Of a DNA stretch of 64,000 nucleotides, positions 44,970 through 54,385 are shown piece by piece (within the stretch, counting starts at the first letter, position 1; each line of letters begins with the position of its first letter). Where the stretch lies: positions 1-64,000 of the forward strand of contig CADBXF010000006.1 in assembly GCA_902798585.1 (NCBI GenBank), in the 5' to 3' direction. A program made the position numbers and the translations under genes. The stretch is from an uncultured Lachnospiraceae bacterium. GTDB lineage: Bacteria; Bacillota; Clostridia; Lachnospirales; Lachnospiraceae. Below the pieces are notes generated by a model. That model was not told where the DNA came from, searched no databases, and was given only the letters and a program-made list of their open reading frames with translations.

Positions 44970-47414
44970 ATGGATGCGTTCAACACCACAATCGAACCGA
45001 TTCGCGTTCGCGTTTCCGTGCGCGATTTCGTGGAGTTTGTGACACGGAGCGGAGATCTCGACAACCGGTCGATCGGACGCGACGCCGAGGCAATGGCGGA
45101 AGGTGCGCGAATGCACCGCAGGATTCAGAAAGCTCAGCCCGCGGGATACCGCGCCGAAGTGGCGCTTCAGCACGAGGAGATTGTAAACTATGAGGGGCGC
45201 GATTTTGCGCTTACGATTGAAGGTCGGGCAGACGGCATCTACGAGGATGCGGAGTACGGGCACACCATCGATGAAATCAAATGTATGCTCCGCGATGTAA
45301 ACACGCTCTCCGCGCCTGTCACGGCGCATCTTGCGCAGGCCCGCTGTTACGCTTACATGGAAGCGCTCGGGAAAGGGCTTTCCGCAATTTCCATCCGTAT
45401 GACCTATGTTCATTTGGATACCGAAACCATCCGATTCTTCTATGAGACATTTGCCTTCGACGAACTCGCCGAATGGTTTCTCTCGCTGTGCCGCGAGTAC
45501 TGCCGCTTCGCAAAATGGGAGCAGGACCACCGCGAGGCCCGGGATGCCTCCGTTTCGGACCTGCCGTTTCCGTTCCCGTACCGCCCCGGGCAGAAGGAGC
45601 TCGTCACCGGCGTGTACCGGACAATCTCCCAGAGCCGTCGTCTCTTCATCGAGGCGCCGACCGGCGTCGGCAAGACCGTCTCCGCGCTCTATCCCGCCGT
45701 TCTCTCGATGAGCCGGCATCTGACGGAAAAAATCTTCTATCTGACCGCCAAGACAATCGCGCGCACCGTCGCCGAGGAGTGTTGCGACACCCTTGTTTCG
45801 AGCGGCGCTGCCCTTTTCTCCATCACGCTCACGGCGAAGGAGAAGCTCTGCGTTTTGGACGAGCCGAAGTGCAATCCGGCGGCCTGCCCGCGCGCCGAGG
45901 GACATTTTGACCGCGTAAACGACGCAATCCTTGCCCTGCTCACACGGAGCGGCCACGGCGAGGGCTTGGCCGTAAAGCGCGAGACGCTGCTCGCGTGTGC
46001 GGAGGAATACCGCGTATGTCCGTATGAACTGAGCCTCGACCTCGCACTTTTCGCAGACATCGTCATCTGCGACTACAACTATGTATTTGACCCGACGGCC
46101 TATCTGCGCCGTTTCTTCACCGAGGGTATCAAAAAGGACTATGTGTTTCTGATTGACGAGGCGCACAACCTCGTGGAGCGCTCACGCGAAATGTATTCCG
46201 CGGAACTGACGAAGGAGGATTTGCTCTCCGCAAAGAAAGCACTCGCCGAGTTTCACCAGGCGGCCTCCAAGCAGTGCGAGTCCGTCAACAAGACGATGCT
46301 TGCACTCCGCCGCGAATGCGACGGCTTCACCGTGCTTTCCGGCGGCGCCGCGGAGGAAAACCCGTTGCTCCCCACGCTTACGGCCCGCACGGAGCGGCTC
46401 TGCTCCGCCCTCGCGGATGTCCTTTCCGACCGTCGTCATGCGGCTCCCGATGAGGCGGTGACACTGTATCTGAACCTGCGCCATTTTCTGTCGATGTACG
46501 AACAGATGGAGGACCGCTATACCGTCTACGGGGATTACCGGGAGAACGGGCATTTCTTCGTGCGGCTTCAATGCATGGACGCGTCCGCCAAACTCGCGGA
46601 GTGTGTCGAGCGGGGGCGCAGCGCCATCTGCTATTCCGCAACGCTTCTGCCGATCTCTTACTACAAGGAACAGCTCGGCGGCAAACCGGATGATTATGCC
46701 GTCTATTCTCCGAGCCCGTTTGACCCCGCGAGGCGCCTTGTGATGGTTGCCCGCGATGTCAACACGCGCTACAAGAACCGGACAAGCTCGGAATATATAA
46801 AAATAGCCGACTACATCCGCACCATGGTTTCCGCGAAGAAAGGGAATTACATTGCGTTCTTTCCTTCCTATCGCTTCGTCTCCGAAGTGGCCGCGCTTTT
46901 CGCGGACTTCGACGGCGAGTTGCTGGTGCAAACGGTCGGCATGACGGAAGCGGAACGGGAGCAATACCTGTCCGCCTTTGAAACCCCTCACGACAGCTCT
47001 CTTCTCGGGCTCTTCGTGATGGGCGGTATCTTCAGTGAGGGAATCGATCTTCGGAACGACTCCTTAATCGGCGCTGTCATCGTCGGTCCGGGACTTCCGA
47101 TGGTGTGCAATGAGCGTGAGCTCTTCCGCTCCTACTATGAGGAGCGCTCCGGGCAGGGCTTCGATTACGCATACCTCTACCCCGGAATGAACAAGGTGCT
47201 TCAGGCTGCAGGGCGCGTGATTCGAACGGTCGACGACGCAGGATGTATCCTGCTGCTCGATGACCGTTTCGGCACGACTGCATACCGCTCGCTCTTTCCG
47301 CGCGAGTGGACGCCGGTTCACACGGTAACCCGCGAGACGCTGCCCGCGAAATTAAAAGAATTCTGGGACACTTATCGCCCGGAGGACATCCCGCAGGCCG
47401 GCATGGACATCTGA
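44970..47414 (+). CDS. DinG/XPD-type helicase with N-terminal Cas4-like nuclease domain
   Basis: An 814-residue protein. Residues about 15-200 look like a PD-(D/E)XK nuclease of the Cas4/RecB type: GRADGI (Asp88) and DEIK (101-104). The helicase part has Walker A APTGVGKT, a cysteine set around KCNPAACPRAEGHFD and CAEEYRVCPYE that fits the XPD-type iron-sulfur cluster, and the DEAH box (LIDEAHNLVERS). C-terminal motifs include GRVIRTVDDAG. It would process 5' ends or unusual DNA structures in repair. I chose the ATG at 44970; an earlier start is possible. The last 43 bp overlap the convergent lipid-kinase gene. Confidence 0.88.
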   Translation: MDAFNTTIEPIRVRVSVRDFVEFVTRSGDLDNRSIGRDAEAMAEGARMHRRIQKAQPAGYRAEVALQHEEIVNYEGRDFALTIEGRADGIYEDAEYGHTIDEIKCMLRDVNTLSAPVTAHLAQARCYAYMEALGKGLSAISIRMTYVHLDTETIRFFYETFAFDELAEWFLSLCREYCRFAKWEQDHREARDASVSDLPFPFPYRPGQKELVTGVYRTISQSRRLFIEAPTGVGKTVSALYPAVLSMSRHLTEKIFYLTAKTIARTVAEECCDTLVSSGAALFSITLTAKEKLCVLDEPKCNPAACPRAEGHFDRVNDAILALLTRSGHGEGLAVKRETLLACAEEYRVCPYELSLDLALFADIVICDYNYVFDPTAYLRRFFTEGIKKDYVFLIDEAHNLVERSREMYSAELTKEDLLSAKKALAEFHQAASKQCESVNKTMLALRRECDGFTVLSGGAAEENPLLPTLTARTERLCSALADVLSDRRHAAPDEAVTLYLNLRHFLSMYEQMEDRYTVYGDYRENGHFFVRLQCMDASAKLAECVERGRSAICYSATLLPISYYKEQLGGKPDDYAVYSPSPFDPARRLVMVARDVNTRYKNRTSSEYIKIADYIRTMVSAKKGNYIAFFPSYRFVSEVAALFADFDGELLVQTVGMTEAEREQYLSAFETPHDSSLLGLFVMGGIFSEGIDLRNDSLIGAVIVGPGLPMVCNERELFRSYYEERSGQGFDYAYLYPGMNKVLQAAGRVIRTVDDAGCILLLDDRFGTTAYRSLFPREWTPVHTVTRETLPAKLKEFWDTYRPEDIPQAGMDI

Positions 47415-48307
47415 TCTGGCAGGCACGACACCCGGATATGGCGCGTCATGCACTGTACATCGCCGTCTGTGTGGAGATATTGCTTCTGATCCGTGATAAC
47501 CTCGATGGACTCGCACGAGAGCACGGTCACATTGCGATGCTTCACATGCGTGCCCCGAAGCAGCTTCGGAAGCATCGTCAATACGCGCAGCGGTCGAATT
47601 CCGTGCGCAAGCACTACCGAGAGCTTCCCGTCACAGGGACTGGCATCCGGTGCCATCAAAAGCCCGCCGCCCTCATAGCGACTGTTCATAAAGCAGAGGA
47701 AAATGACATCAGTATAGGTCCGCGACATCCCGTTCTCCACGATGGTCGCCTGAAATCTCGGATTGGCGAAAACCTGGCGGAAGGCAACAATAAAGTACGC
47801 GAGCTTTCCGAGATGCAGTTTATTCAAAATCTTCTTCAAAAGCGAGTTGTCCACCTCGTGGCACACCTTAGCGTCATATCCGATTCCGCAGCTTCCGGCA
47901 AACCGCACCGTCCCCTGCTCCTCAAAGGTATCGACCGAGCCGACATCGTATCCGCGGTATTCCGCGGTTTCAAGCAGCTTCTTCGCGCAGGCGAGCAAAT
48001 CGCCGGGCAGTCCGAGACTCTTCACATAGTCGTTGCCCGAGCCGCCGGGAAGCACGGCAATGTGCACATCGGACGGCAGGACAAGACCGTTGACTGCCTC
48101 GTTGATAGTCCCGTCGCCGCCGACAATCCAAATATCACCGGCTTCGCCGCTCTCGCAAAGTCTCCGGACAATCCGGGTAGCATCCCCCGGCTTCTCCGTC
48201 CGGTGAACCGTGTAAGCGACAGCGCGAACCGACAGAAACTCCGACAGCTTCTCAAGCTGGCTTCTTCTCCCGGCCTTCGCATGCTCATTGATGACGATGT
48301 GAATCAT
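47372..48307 (-). CDS. Diacylglycerol kinase family lipid kinase
   Basis: A 311-residue member of the DagK/YegS family. The nucleotide motif GGDGTINEAVNG (about residues 63-74) and the PGGSGNDYVKSLG block are present, along with the C-terminal D-G-K block (DASPCDGKLSVV). Such enzymes phosphorylate diacylglycerol for phospholipid recycling. It is 25 bp downstream of the glycosyltransferase gene, probably one operon. Its C-terminal end overlaps the nuclease-helicase gene on the other strand by 43 bp. Confidence 0.9.
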   Translation of the reverse strand: MIHIVINEHAKAGRRSQLEKLSEFLSVRAVAYTVHRTEKPGDATRIVRRLCESGEAGDIWIVGGDGTINEAVNGLVLPSDVHIAVLPGGSGNDYVKSLGLPGDLLACAKKLLETAEYRGYDVGSVDTFEEQGTVRFAGSCGIGYDAKVCHEVDNSLLKKILNKLHLGKLAYFIVAFRQVFANPRFQATIVENGMSRTYTDVIFLCFMNSRYEGGGLLMAPDASPCDGKLSVVLAHGIRPLRVLTMLPKLLRGTHVKHRNVTVLSCESIEVITDQKQYLHTDGDVQCMTRHIRVSCLPDQMSMPACGMSSGR

Positions 48308-48332
48308 AGTCTCTCCTCTTCCGCCGCGGGAA

Positions 48333-49304
48333 TCACACGGCGCTCTCCTCTGACTTATTCGTCTTCTTCACTTTCTTCTCGCGCGCGATATAAATCGGCC
48401 GATGCTTTCCTTCCAAATAGCTTCTCGCAATGTATTGTCCGAGCACGCCGAACATCATCAACTGTAATCCGCTCATAAACAGAATCAGGGTTACGATGGT
48501 CGCATAGCCGCTGCCGATCTGCCCGAGAACCAGCGTCTTTACAATCAGCCAGATCATCATGAGAAAGGCAAACATACAGCACAGCACGCCGAGGAACGAA
48601 GATATCGCAAGCGGTACCGTGGAAAATGACACGATTCCGTTGATGGAGTATTTTACGAGGCTTCCGAACGACCACTTGGTCTCCCCCGCAACGCGCTCCA
48701 CATTGTGGTAGCTGAGCCATTTTGTGCGGAATCCGACCCACGCGAAAATACCCTTCGTGAAGCGGTTGTACTCCGGCATATCCAGGACGGCGTTGACCAT
48801 CTGACGCGTCATCATGCGGTAGTCGGTCGCTCCGTCGACAATCTCGACTCCGGAGATTTTTTTATTTAGCTTGTAAAACATCTTGGAAAACCACGAGCGA
48901 ATCTTTCCCTCGCCCTCGCGGTCCTCTCTGCGCATCGCAACGCTGTCGTACTCGCCCGAGCGAATCGTCTCAAGCATCTCCGGAATATAGCACGGCGGGT
49001 GCTGCAGGTCCGCATCCATCAAAACGACATAATCGCCGACAGCGTTCGACAACCCTGCATAAATCCCGGATTCCTTTCCGAAATTGCGGGAAAATGAGAT
49101 GAACGATACCCTCTCATCCTTCTCCGCAAAACTCTTAAGCATCGACAGCGTCCCGTCCGAGGAGCCGTCGTCCACAAACAAAAACTCGCATTCCGCAGTC
49201 TCGCGGATGGCCTCCGCGGTCTTCGTAATCTCCGCGTAAAATGCCCCGAGTACCGATTCCTCGTTATAGCACGGGACAACAATTGACAAACATGGTTTTT
49301 CCAT
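48333..49304 (-). CDS. Family 2 glycosyltransferase (GtrB/dolichyl-phosphate mannose synthase-like)
   Basis: A 323-residue protein with a GT-A domain (VVPCYNEE, DDGSSDGT, DADLQHPP metal motif) and two C-terminal membrane helices (about 235-255 and 265-292). Relatives load a sugar onto undecaprenyl phosphate for cell-wall or teichoic-acid glycosylation. I set the start at 49304, after AAAGGA, because the conserved SIVVPCYNEE block begins a few residues later. Confidence 0.9.
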   Translation of the reverse strand: MEKPCLSIVVPCYNEESVLGAFYAEITKTAEAIRETAECEFLFVDDGSSDGTLSMLKSFAEKDERVSFISFSRNFGKESGIYAGLSNAVGDYVVLMDADLQHPPCYIPEMLETIRSGEYDSVAMRREDREGEGKIRSWFSKMFYKLNKKISGVEIVDGATDYRMMTRQMVNAVLDMPEYNRFTKGIFAWVGFRTKWLSYHNVERVAGETKWSFGSLVKYSINGIVSFSTVPLAISSFLGVLCCMFAFLMMIWLIVKTLVLGQIGSGYATIVTLILFMSGLQLMMFGVLGQYIARSYLEGKHRPIYIAREKKVKKTNKSEESAV

Positions 49305-49526
49305 CCTCAGTTCCTTTCCGTTCTTCCGGTCCCCCAACCGTTTTTATATATGCGCGGCGTAGCAGAACAGGCGGTCATCCGCACCCGAAAGCCGCATTCC
49401 GCCGCAGCCGTTTCCCCGGCCTGCCCGGTATCCGCAGCTCCGCACACCGTACAAAAGCATTGTATCATACACAGAGAAGCGCCGCAAGATTTTTTTCGAA
49501 ATCCGCGGCGCTCCAAATTCTATATT

Positions 49527-50834
49527 CTACAGCAGTAGTGCCGCTGAAATCATAAGTCCGAGCAAAGCACATACGATGGCCGGAACGGCGATTCTGACAC
49601 CGTAGGAGACGAATTTTCCGAACGAAAAATCGACGCCGACCGTCCCGAGAAGCGACATCCACATGATTCCGGCGAGCGCACCGACCGGCGTGAGATACGC
49701 CCCGAGGTTCGAGCCTATGATTGTGGCGTACACCGCCCGCTGCGGCGCGCTTCCGAAACTCAGAAGTGAGGTGAACAATACGCTCATCGGAATGTTATTG
49801 ATAATGTTGGCCGAAAGCGAGGATGTCACGCCGTAGACCCAGACGGGGTCTCCGTGCGACAAAACATCCGCAATCTTCGCAGACAGTCCGCTCCCGTTTA
49901 AGGAGAGAACAAGTCCGAACATCGAGATTACAAACGGAATGAGAAGCCACGGCAACCGGTGAATGCTTCGAAACAGCAGTCGCGGGCCGCGCTTTGTCAC
50001 GGCGTTCATCACGCATGTACACACAATCAGACTCGCCGCCGCACATACCGCAATCAGCCACATGGGCAACCCGATGTAGGACGCCGCGGCAAGCAGTACG
50101 GTGCAAACTGCCAGATGAACGATTCCGAGCACAACCGTCGGCTTATGCCGCACAGACGCCTGCGTCGGCTCCCCGTGCATCGGAAGCGCAAGCTCTTTGC
50201 GGAACAGAAGCCGGATTACGACATAAACCGCAATCCCCGCAAAAACGGTCGGAATCGCCATCACCCTGATATATGTCAGGAAATCGATGCCTGCCCCGCT
50301 GGCAAGATAAATGTTCGTCGGATTGCCGATAATCAACATCATGCTGAAGGTATTTGCCGCGATAAACTCGGTCACCAGATACGGAATCGGATTGATTTTC
50401 GCGGCCTTCGTAAAATACCCGATAAACGGCGTAAATGTGAGCACAACGATGTCGTTTGAGGTAAATACCGTGAGAATCGAAACGGTCAGAAACAGCGAGC
50501 CAAGAAGCTTTCGCTGGTCGCTCCCTGCCCGCGCGAGCGTACGCCCCGCAAGATAGTGGAAGAAGCCCGCCTCATCGAGGTAGACCGAGAGAAATGTCAT
50601 TGAGAAAAAGAGCGCAAGAATCTTGATCGGATTGACGGCCGTGTCGGCCGTAAGCCCTGTGCCGAACTGTCGCAGCGTAAGCGCGCCGCTTGCAAGAAGC
50701 GCAAGCACACCTGCCGCCGCCACCAGCGGATAGGTGTCAAAGAAGACGCCCCGGATTGTAATCCGCGGCTTCCACACGATTGCCGCCATCATGGTAAGAC
50801 ATGTGACAGCGCAAATGACTCCTGCTAAAACCAT
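49527..50834 (-). CDS. SLC13/ArsB-type anion permease
   Basis: A 435-residue membrane protein with about ten to twelve helices. The repeated SNDIVVLTFTPF and ANIINNIPMSVLF loops and the IIGNPTN and IIGSNLGAYLTPVG motifs are typical of the ion-transporter (IT) superfamily that includes arsenite pumps and citrate/dicarboxylate carriers. The substrate is not clear. The ATG at 50834 has AAGGAGG upstream. Confidence 0.85.
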   Translation of the reverse strand: MVLAGVICAVTCLTMMAAIVWKPRITIRGVFFDTYPLVAAAGVLALLASGALTLRQFGTGLTADTAVNPIKILALFFSMTFLSVYLDEAGFFHYLAGRTLARAGSDQRKLLGSLFLTVSILTVFTSNDIVVLTFTPFIGYFTKAAKINPIPYLVTEFIAANTFSMMLIIGNPTNIYLASGAGIDFLTYIRVMAIPTVFAGIAVYVVIRLLFRKELALPMHGEPTQASVRHKPTVVLGIVHLAVCTVLLAAASYIGLPMWLIAVCAAASLIVCTCVMNAVTKRGPRLLFRSIHRLPWLLIPFVISMFGLVLSLNGSGLSAKIADVLSHGDPVWVYGVTSSLSANIINNIPMSVLFTSLLSFGSAPQRAVYATIIGSNLGAYLTPVGALAGIMWMSLLGTVGVDFSFGKFVSYGVRIAVPAIVCALLGLMISAALLL

Positions 50835-50905
50835 AGCTTGCCTCCTTATGCACACCATACGGATTATAGCATTTCGGCGACGAATTGCAAGTGTTAGTTT
50901 CTGTT

Positions 50906-50934
50906 GCAGGAAATGTCGACTTGTGATACTATGC
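50906..50934 (+). promoter_or_regulatory. Promoter of nadE
   Basis: -35 TTGCAG (50906-50911) and -10 TACTAT (50929-50934) with TG before the -10 and a 17-bp spacer, about 53 bp before the start codon. Confidence 0.7.
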
Positions 50935-50986
50935 TCATAAGAAAAATGCGGAGATAATCTCCGCTGTTTGGGAAGGAGCCCGACCG

Positions 50987-51733
50987 ATGAAATTCAATGC
51001 AGCAAAAGTCAAAGACGAGTGTGTCGCGTGGATTCGCGACTTTTTCGAAAACAACGGACCCGGCTGTAACGCCGTGGTCGGCATCAGCGGCGGAAAGGAC
51101 AGTTCGATTGTCGCAGCCATGTGCGTGGAAGCTCTCGGAAAGGAACGCGTCATCGGCGTGTTGATGCCCAACGGTGAGCAGCCCGACATCGAATATGCGT
51201 ACAAGCTTGTGAACCACCTCGGTATCCGCTACTATGTCGTCAACATCAAGGATGCCTTTGAGGGTATTGTCAACGCGCTGCCGGAGGATCTCCCGCTGAG
51301 CGAACAGGCGCGCGTCAATCTCCCGCCCCGCCTTCGCATGTCCACGCTTTACTGCGTCTCGCAGTGCTGCAACGGCCGCGTCGCCAACACCTGTAACCTC
51401 TCGGAGGACTGGGTCGGCTACTCCACGCGCTACGGTGATTCCGTGGGCGATTTCAGCCCCTTAAGCCATCTCACGGTGCAGGAGGTCAAGGAGATGGCGC
51501 GAATCATCGGCGTCCCCGAGGATTTGATTGAGAAAAAGCCCTCCGACGGCCTCTGCGGCAAGACCGACGAGGACAACCTCGGCTTCACTTATGCAACGCT
51601 TGACCGCTACATCCGCACCGGTGAGATTGACAGCGCGGATGACAAGGCGAAGATTGACCGTCTGCATCGCCGCAATCTCTTCAAACTGCAACTGATGCCC
51701 TCCTTCGACCCGGGCATCGAGACGAAGGCATAG
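50987..51733 (+). CDS. nadE: NH3-dependent NAD+ synthetase
   Basis: A 248-residue enzyme that amidates deamido-NAD+ in the last step of NAD+ synthesis. The P-loop SGGKDSS (34-40) and the KKPSDGLCGKTDEDNLGF block are present; there is no N-terminal glutaminase domain, so free ammonia is the donor. GGAAGGAG ribosome site. A convergent terminator separates it from the permease. Confidence 0.95.
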   Translation: MKFNAAKVKDECVAWIRDFFENNGPGCNAVVGISGGKDSSIVAAMCVEALGKERVIGVLMPNGEQPDIEYAYKLVNHLGIRYYVVNIKDAFEGIVNALPEDLPLSEQARVNLPPRLRMSTLYCVSQCCNGRVANTCNLSEDWVGYSTRYGDSVGDFSPLSHLTVQEVKEMARIIGVPEDLIEKKPSDGLCGKTDEDNLGFTYATLDRYIRTGEIDSADDKAKIDRLHRRNLFKLQLMPSFDPGIETKA

Positions 51734-51776
51734 CTTCCGCGCCGGGCGCGGAACCATTTTCCGATCGACAGCATAC

Positions 51777-51817
51777 AAAAAAGCGGCGAACCGTCCCCGG
51801 TCCGCCGCATCTTTTTT
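51777..51817. terminator. Bidirectional terminator between nadE and the uracil permease
   Basis: GCGGCG (51783-51788) pairs with CGCCGC (51803-51808), inside A-runs and T-runs on both sides. Confidence 0.85.
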
Positions 51818-51830
51818 CGTCTCTCAGAGA

Positions 51831-53315
51831 TTATTTGTCCTCCGAAATCTCTTCAACAACATCGACCTCGACGAATTCCTCCTCGTACTCTTCGATGTCG
51901 CCGTTAGCGCCCTTCAGCAGGATGTTCGTAAGAATACCGAGAATCAAAGCGCATGCAACTTCCGTAATCTCTACTTGGCCGAAGTGAACCACAAGCCCGC
52001 CGACACCGGCAATCAAAATAACGGAAACCACAAAGAGGTTGCGGTTTTCGTTCAAATCCACCTTCTGAATCATCTTCAGACCGGAAACCGCGATAAATCC
52101 GTAGAGCGCCATGCAAACACCGCCCATGACGCAGCTCGGAATCGAGTTGACGAATGCGATGAACGGGGAGAAGAACGAAATCAGGATGGCGCCGATAGCC
52201 GCCGTGAAGATGGAAACCACCGAAGCGTTCTTCGTGATTGCCACGCAGCCGATCGACTCGCCGTAGGTCGTGTTCGGGCAGCCGCCGAAAAATGCACCTG
52301 CAACAGAACCGACACCGTCACCGAGAAGCGTTCTGTGGAGACCGGGCTCCTTCAGAAGGTCGCGCTCAATGATCGAGGAGATATTCATATGGTCCGCGAT
52401 ATGCTCTGCAAAAACTACGAAAGCCACGGGAACATATGCTACAAAAATCGTTGTAAAATAGGAGCGTGAGAACTCTGAGAATGCACCCTTGGCGTTCAGG
52501 AAGGTGAAATCGGGCGCCGCAACGAAGGTTGCCGCCGTCGCCTTTCCGTTATCGAGAAGGTTGCGGAACGGGGTAGCCGTGAGGACACACATCTCCGGGC
52601 TGTTGAAAACATATTTGCCGAGAACGGTAAGAATAAGCGCGAATACATAGCCCGCGAGGATACCGTAGATGAAAGGAATCAGCTTACCGCTCTTCTTGCC
52701 GTATACCGAGGAGATCATCGTGACGAACAGAGTCACAAGACCGCACAGCAGGGCAATCTTAGGCTCCGTGCCGATAATTCCCTTGTCCTTATTCTCTTCA
52801 ATTGCCTTAAGCAGATCTCCGGTTGCGCTGCTGGCAAGCGAAAGTCCGATGATTGCAACGGTAGGTCCGATTACAACGGCGGGCATGAGCTTCTCAATCC
52901 ACTTGCTGCCGCAGAACTTGACAACAATCGCGATGATGACATATACAAGACCTGCAAGCAAAGCGCCGAACAGCAGACCCAGATATCCGAGCGCCATCGT
53001 CGCCGCTCCCGTGAATGCGGAAGTCATGGAACCGATAAACGCAAAGGAAGAACCGAGGAACACCGGGCTCTTTTTCTTCGTGAAGAACAGGTAAATCAGC
53101 GTACCGATGCCGGCGCCGAACAGAGCCGCAGCGGGACTCATCTGCTTCGTCAAAGCCCACGAAATCTCTTCCTTTTCAATCGCAGCAGCAATTTTGTTGT
53201 TGATGATCACCGGAACAACCAGCGTCGCCGTCATGATGGCGAGCAACTGCTGCAGCGCAAAGACGAGCAGCTGGGGGAACTTCGGCTTGTCTTCCACTTG
53301 ATAGATAAGTTTCAT
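51831..53315 (-). CDS. uraA: Uracil/xanthine permease (NCS2 family)
   Basis: A 494-residue nucleobase transporter with about 14 membrane segments. The GGCPNTTYGESIGCVAITK motif and the QQLLAIMTATLVVPVI N-terminal block mark NCS2, and the TSEE-like C-terminal tail is acidic. Substrate is probably uracil by overall resemblance. The start at 53315 follows GAGGAGG; the longer open frame to 53423 runs through the promoter. Confidence 0.92.
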   Translation of the reverse strand: MKLIYQVEDKPKFPQLLVFALQQLLAIMTATLVVPVIINNKIAAAIEKEEISWALTKQMSPAAALFGAGIGTLIYLFFTKKKSPVFLGSSFAFIGSMTSAFTGAATMALGYLGLLFGALLAGLVYVIIAIVVKFCGSKWIEKLMPAVVIGPTVAIIGLSLASSATGDLLKAIEENKDKGIIGTEPKIALLCGLVTLFVTMISSVYGKKSGKLIPFIYGILAGYVFALILTVLGKYVFNSPEMCVLTATPFRNLLDNGKATAATFVAAPDFTFLNAKGAFSEFSRSYFTTIFVAYVPVAFVVFAEHIADHMNISSIIERDLLKEPGLHRTLLGDGVGSVAGAFFGGCPNTTYGESIGCVAITKNASVVSIFTAAIGAILISFFSPFIAFVNSIPSCVMGGVCMALYGFIAVSGLKMIQKVDLNENRNLFVVSVILIAGVGGLVVHFGQVEITEVACALILGILTNILLKGANGDIEEYEEEFVEVDVVEEISEDK

Positions 53316-53371
53316 AGATACCTCCTCGAGCGATTTTGTGAAATTTTTGTGCATAAAATGCATCTCTCTAG

Positions 53372-53400
53372 ATATTACCATTCGAGGATTCGTTTGTAAA
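53372..53400 (-). promoter_or_regulatory. Promoter of the uracil permease gene
   Basis: On the minus strand -35 TTTACA (53395-53400) and -10 TAATAT (53372-53377) with a 17-bp spacer. Confidence 0.8.
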
Positions 53401-53433
53401 CCCATCTCCGATAGAAAAATCATTTATTTGAAG

Positions 53434-53492
53434 AAAAACCACTACATCTTGTGTTGTACTATCGCTGTAGTACAACAAAATGTGGTGGTTTG
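53434..53492 (-). terminator. Long imperfect hairpin terminator after nth
   Basis: GTTGTACTA (53453-53461) pairs with TAGTACAAC (53468-53476), and the pairing continues outward through ACAT/ATGT and CCAC/GTGG for about 24 bp. On the minus strand it ends in GGTTTTT. It stands about 75 bp beyond the nth stop codon. Confidence 0.7.
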
Positions 53493-53566
53493 TCAATCTC
53501 ATTGACATATTATATTATCGTAAAAGCCTTCGCTGTCACCCCGGCTTCTCAGGTTCCGACCGCAGC

Positions 53567-54385
53567 TCAGAATCGCTTCGGACACAGCTCCGCGATGCAG
53601 CACGCATCGCAGTTCGGCTTCGCCGTCCGCGCCGTGCACACCGCCCTCCCGTGGTCCACAAGACGGTGGCAGAAGTCGTTGCTCTCCTCCGGCGGAATCA
53701 ACTGCAGAAGCGCCTTCTCCACCTTGTACGGGTCCTTCTCTCCGTCCGTAAGGCCCATCCTGCCCGCAAGCCGGATGCAGTGCGTGTCCGTCACAATCGC
53801 GGGCTTTCCGTAGATATCGCCGAGCACCAGATTCGCGCTCTTTCTGCCGACGCCGGGCAGCCGGAGAAGCTCCTCCATCGTGTCGGGAACCTCGCATCCG
53901 TATGCGTCCCGAAGCATCGTCATACAGGCCTTGATGTCACGCGCTTTGCTCCGCCCCAGACCGCACGGCCGCACAATCTCCTCTATCGCATCCTCCGACG
54001 CATCCGCAAGCGCCGATATCGTCGGAAAATGAGCATACAGCACCGGAGTGATCTGGTCCACTCTCGCGTCCGTGCACTGTGCCGCAAGGCGGACGCTCAC
54101 AAGAAGCTTCCACGCCTCATCGTACGCGAGCGTACAATGCGTGTCGGGGTATTCCTCCCGCAGGCGTCGGACAATCTCGCAGGCGCGCTCCTTCCGCGCG
54201 CGAAGGCTCTCTGTCGTCTTACCGGACCCGGCACAGCGCTTCCCGGCCGAAGCCCCTGCGCTTCTCTTCTGCCTAAAGCTCTGCTCACGCGCTTCGGATT
54301 TTGCATGCTCAGAAAGGCCGGCACGACCTGACCTGCGTCCGGCTGCCGACCCCTTGGTTTCTTCCCTGTTCCCTGCGGCGCTCAC
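53567..54385 (-). CDS. nth: Endonuclease III
   Basis: A 272-residue DNA glycosylase/AP lyase for oxidised pyrimidines. The helix-hairpin-helix with the catalytic Lys (LPGVGRKSANLVLG), the catalytic Asp (VTDTHCIRL) and the four-cysteine iron-sulfur motif at the C-terminus (CTARTAKPNCDACCIAELC) are present. The start is a GTG whose GTGA overlaps the preceding stop by 4 bp. The first 65 residues are a basic low-complexity extension (RRSGRAGLSEHAKSEAREQS) absent from typical Nth, so the true start could be internal. Confidence 0.9.
   Translation of the reverse strand: MSAAGNREETKGSAAGRRSGRAGLSEHAKSEAREQSFRQKRSAGASAGKRCAGSGKTTESLRARKERACEIVRRLREEYPDTHCTLAYDEAWKLLVSVRLAAQCTDARVDQITPVLYAHFPTISALADASEDAIEEIVRPCGLGRSKARDIKACMTMLRDAYGCEVPDTMEELLRLPGVGRKSANLVLGDIYGKPAIVTDTHCIRLAGRMGLTDGEKDPYKVEKALLQLIPPEESNDFCHRLVDHGRAVCTARTAKPNCDACCIAELCPKRF

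Noticed and set aside
46182..46991. A 269-codon minus-strand frame inside the nuclease-helicase gene
   Set aside because: Antisense shadow; no ribosome site or motif.
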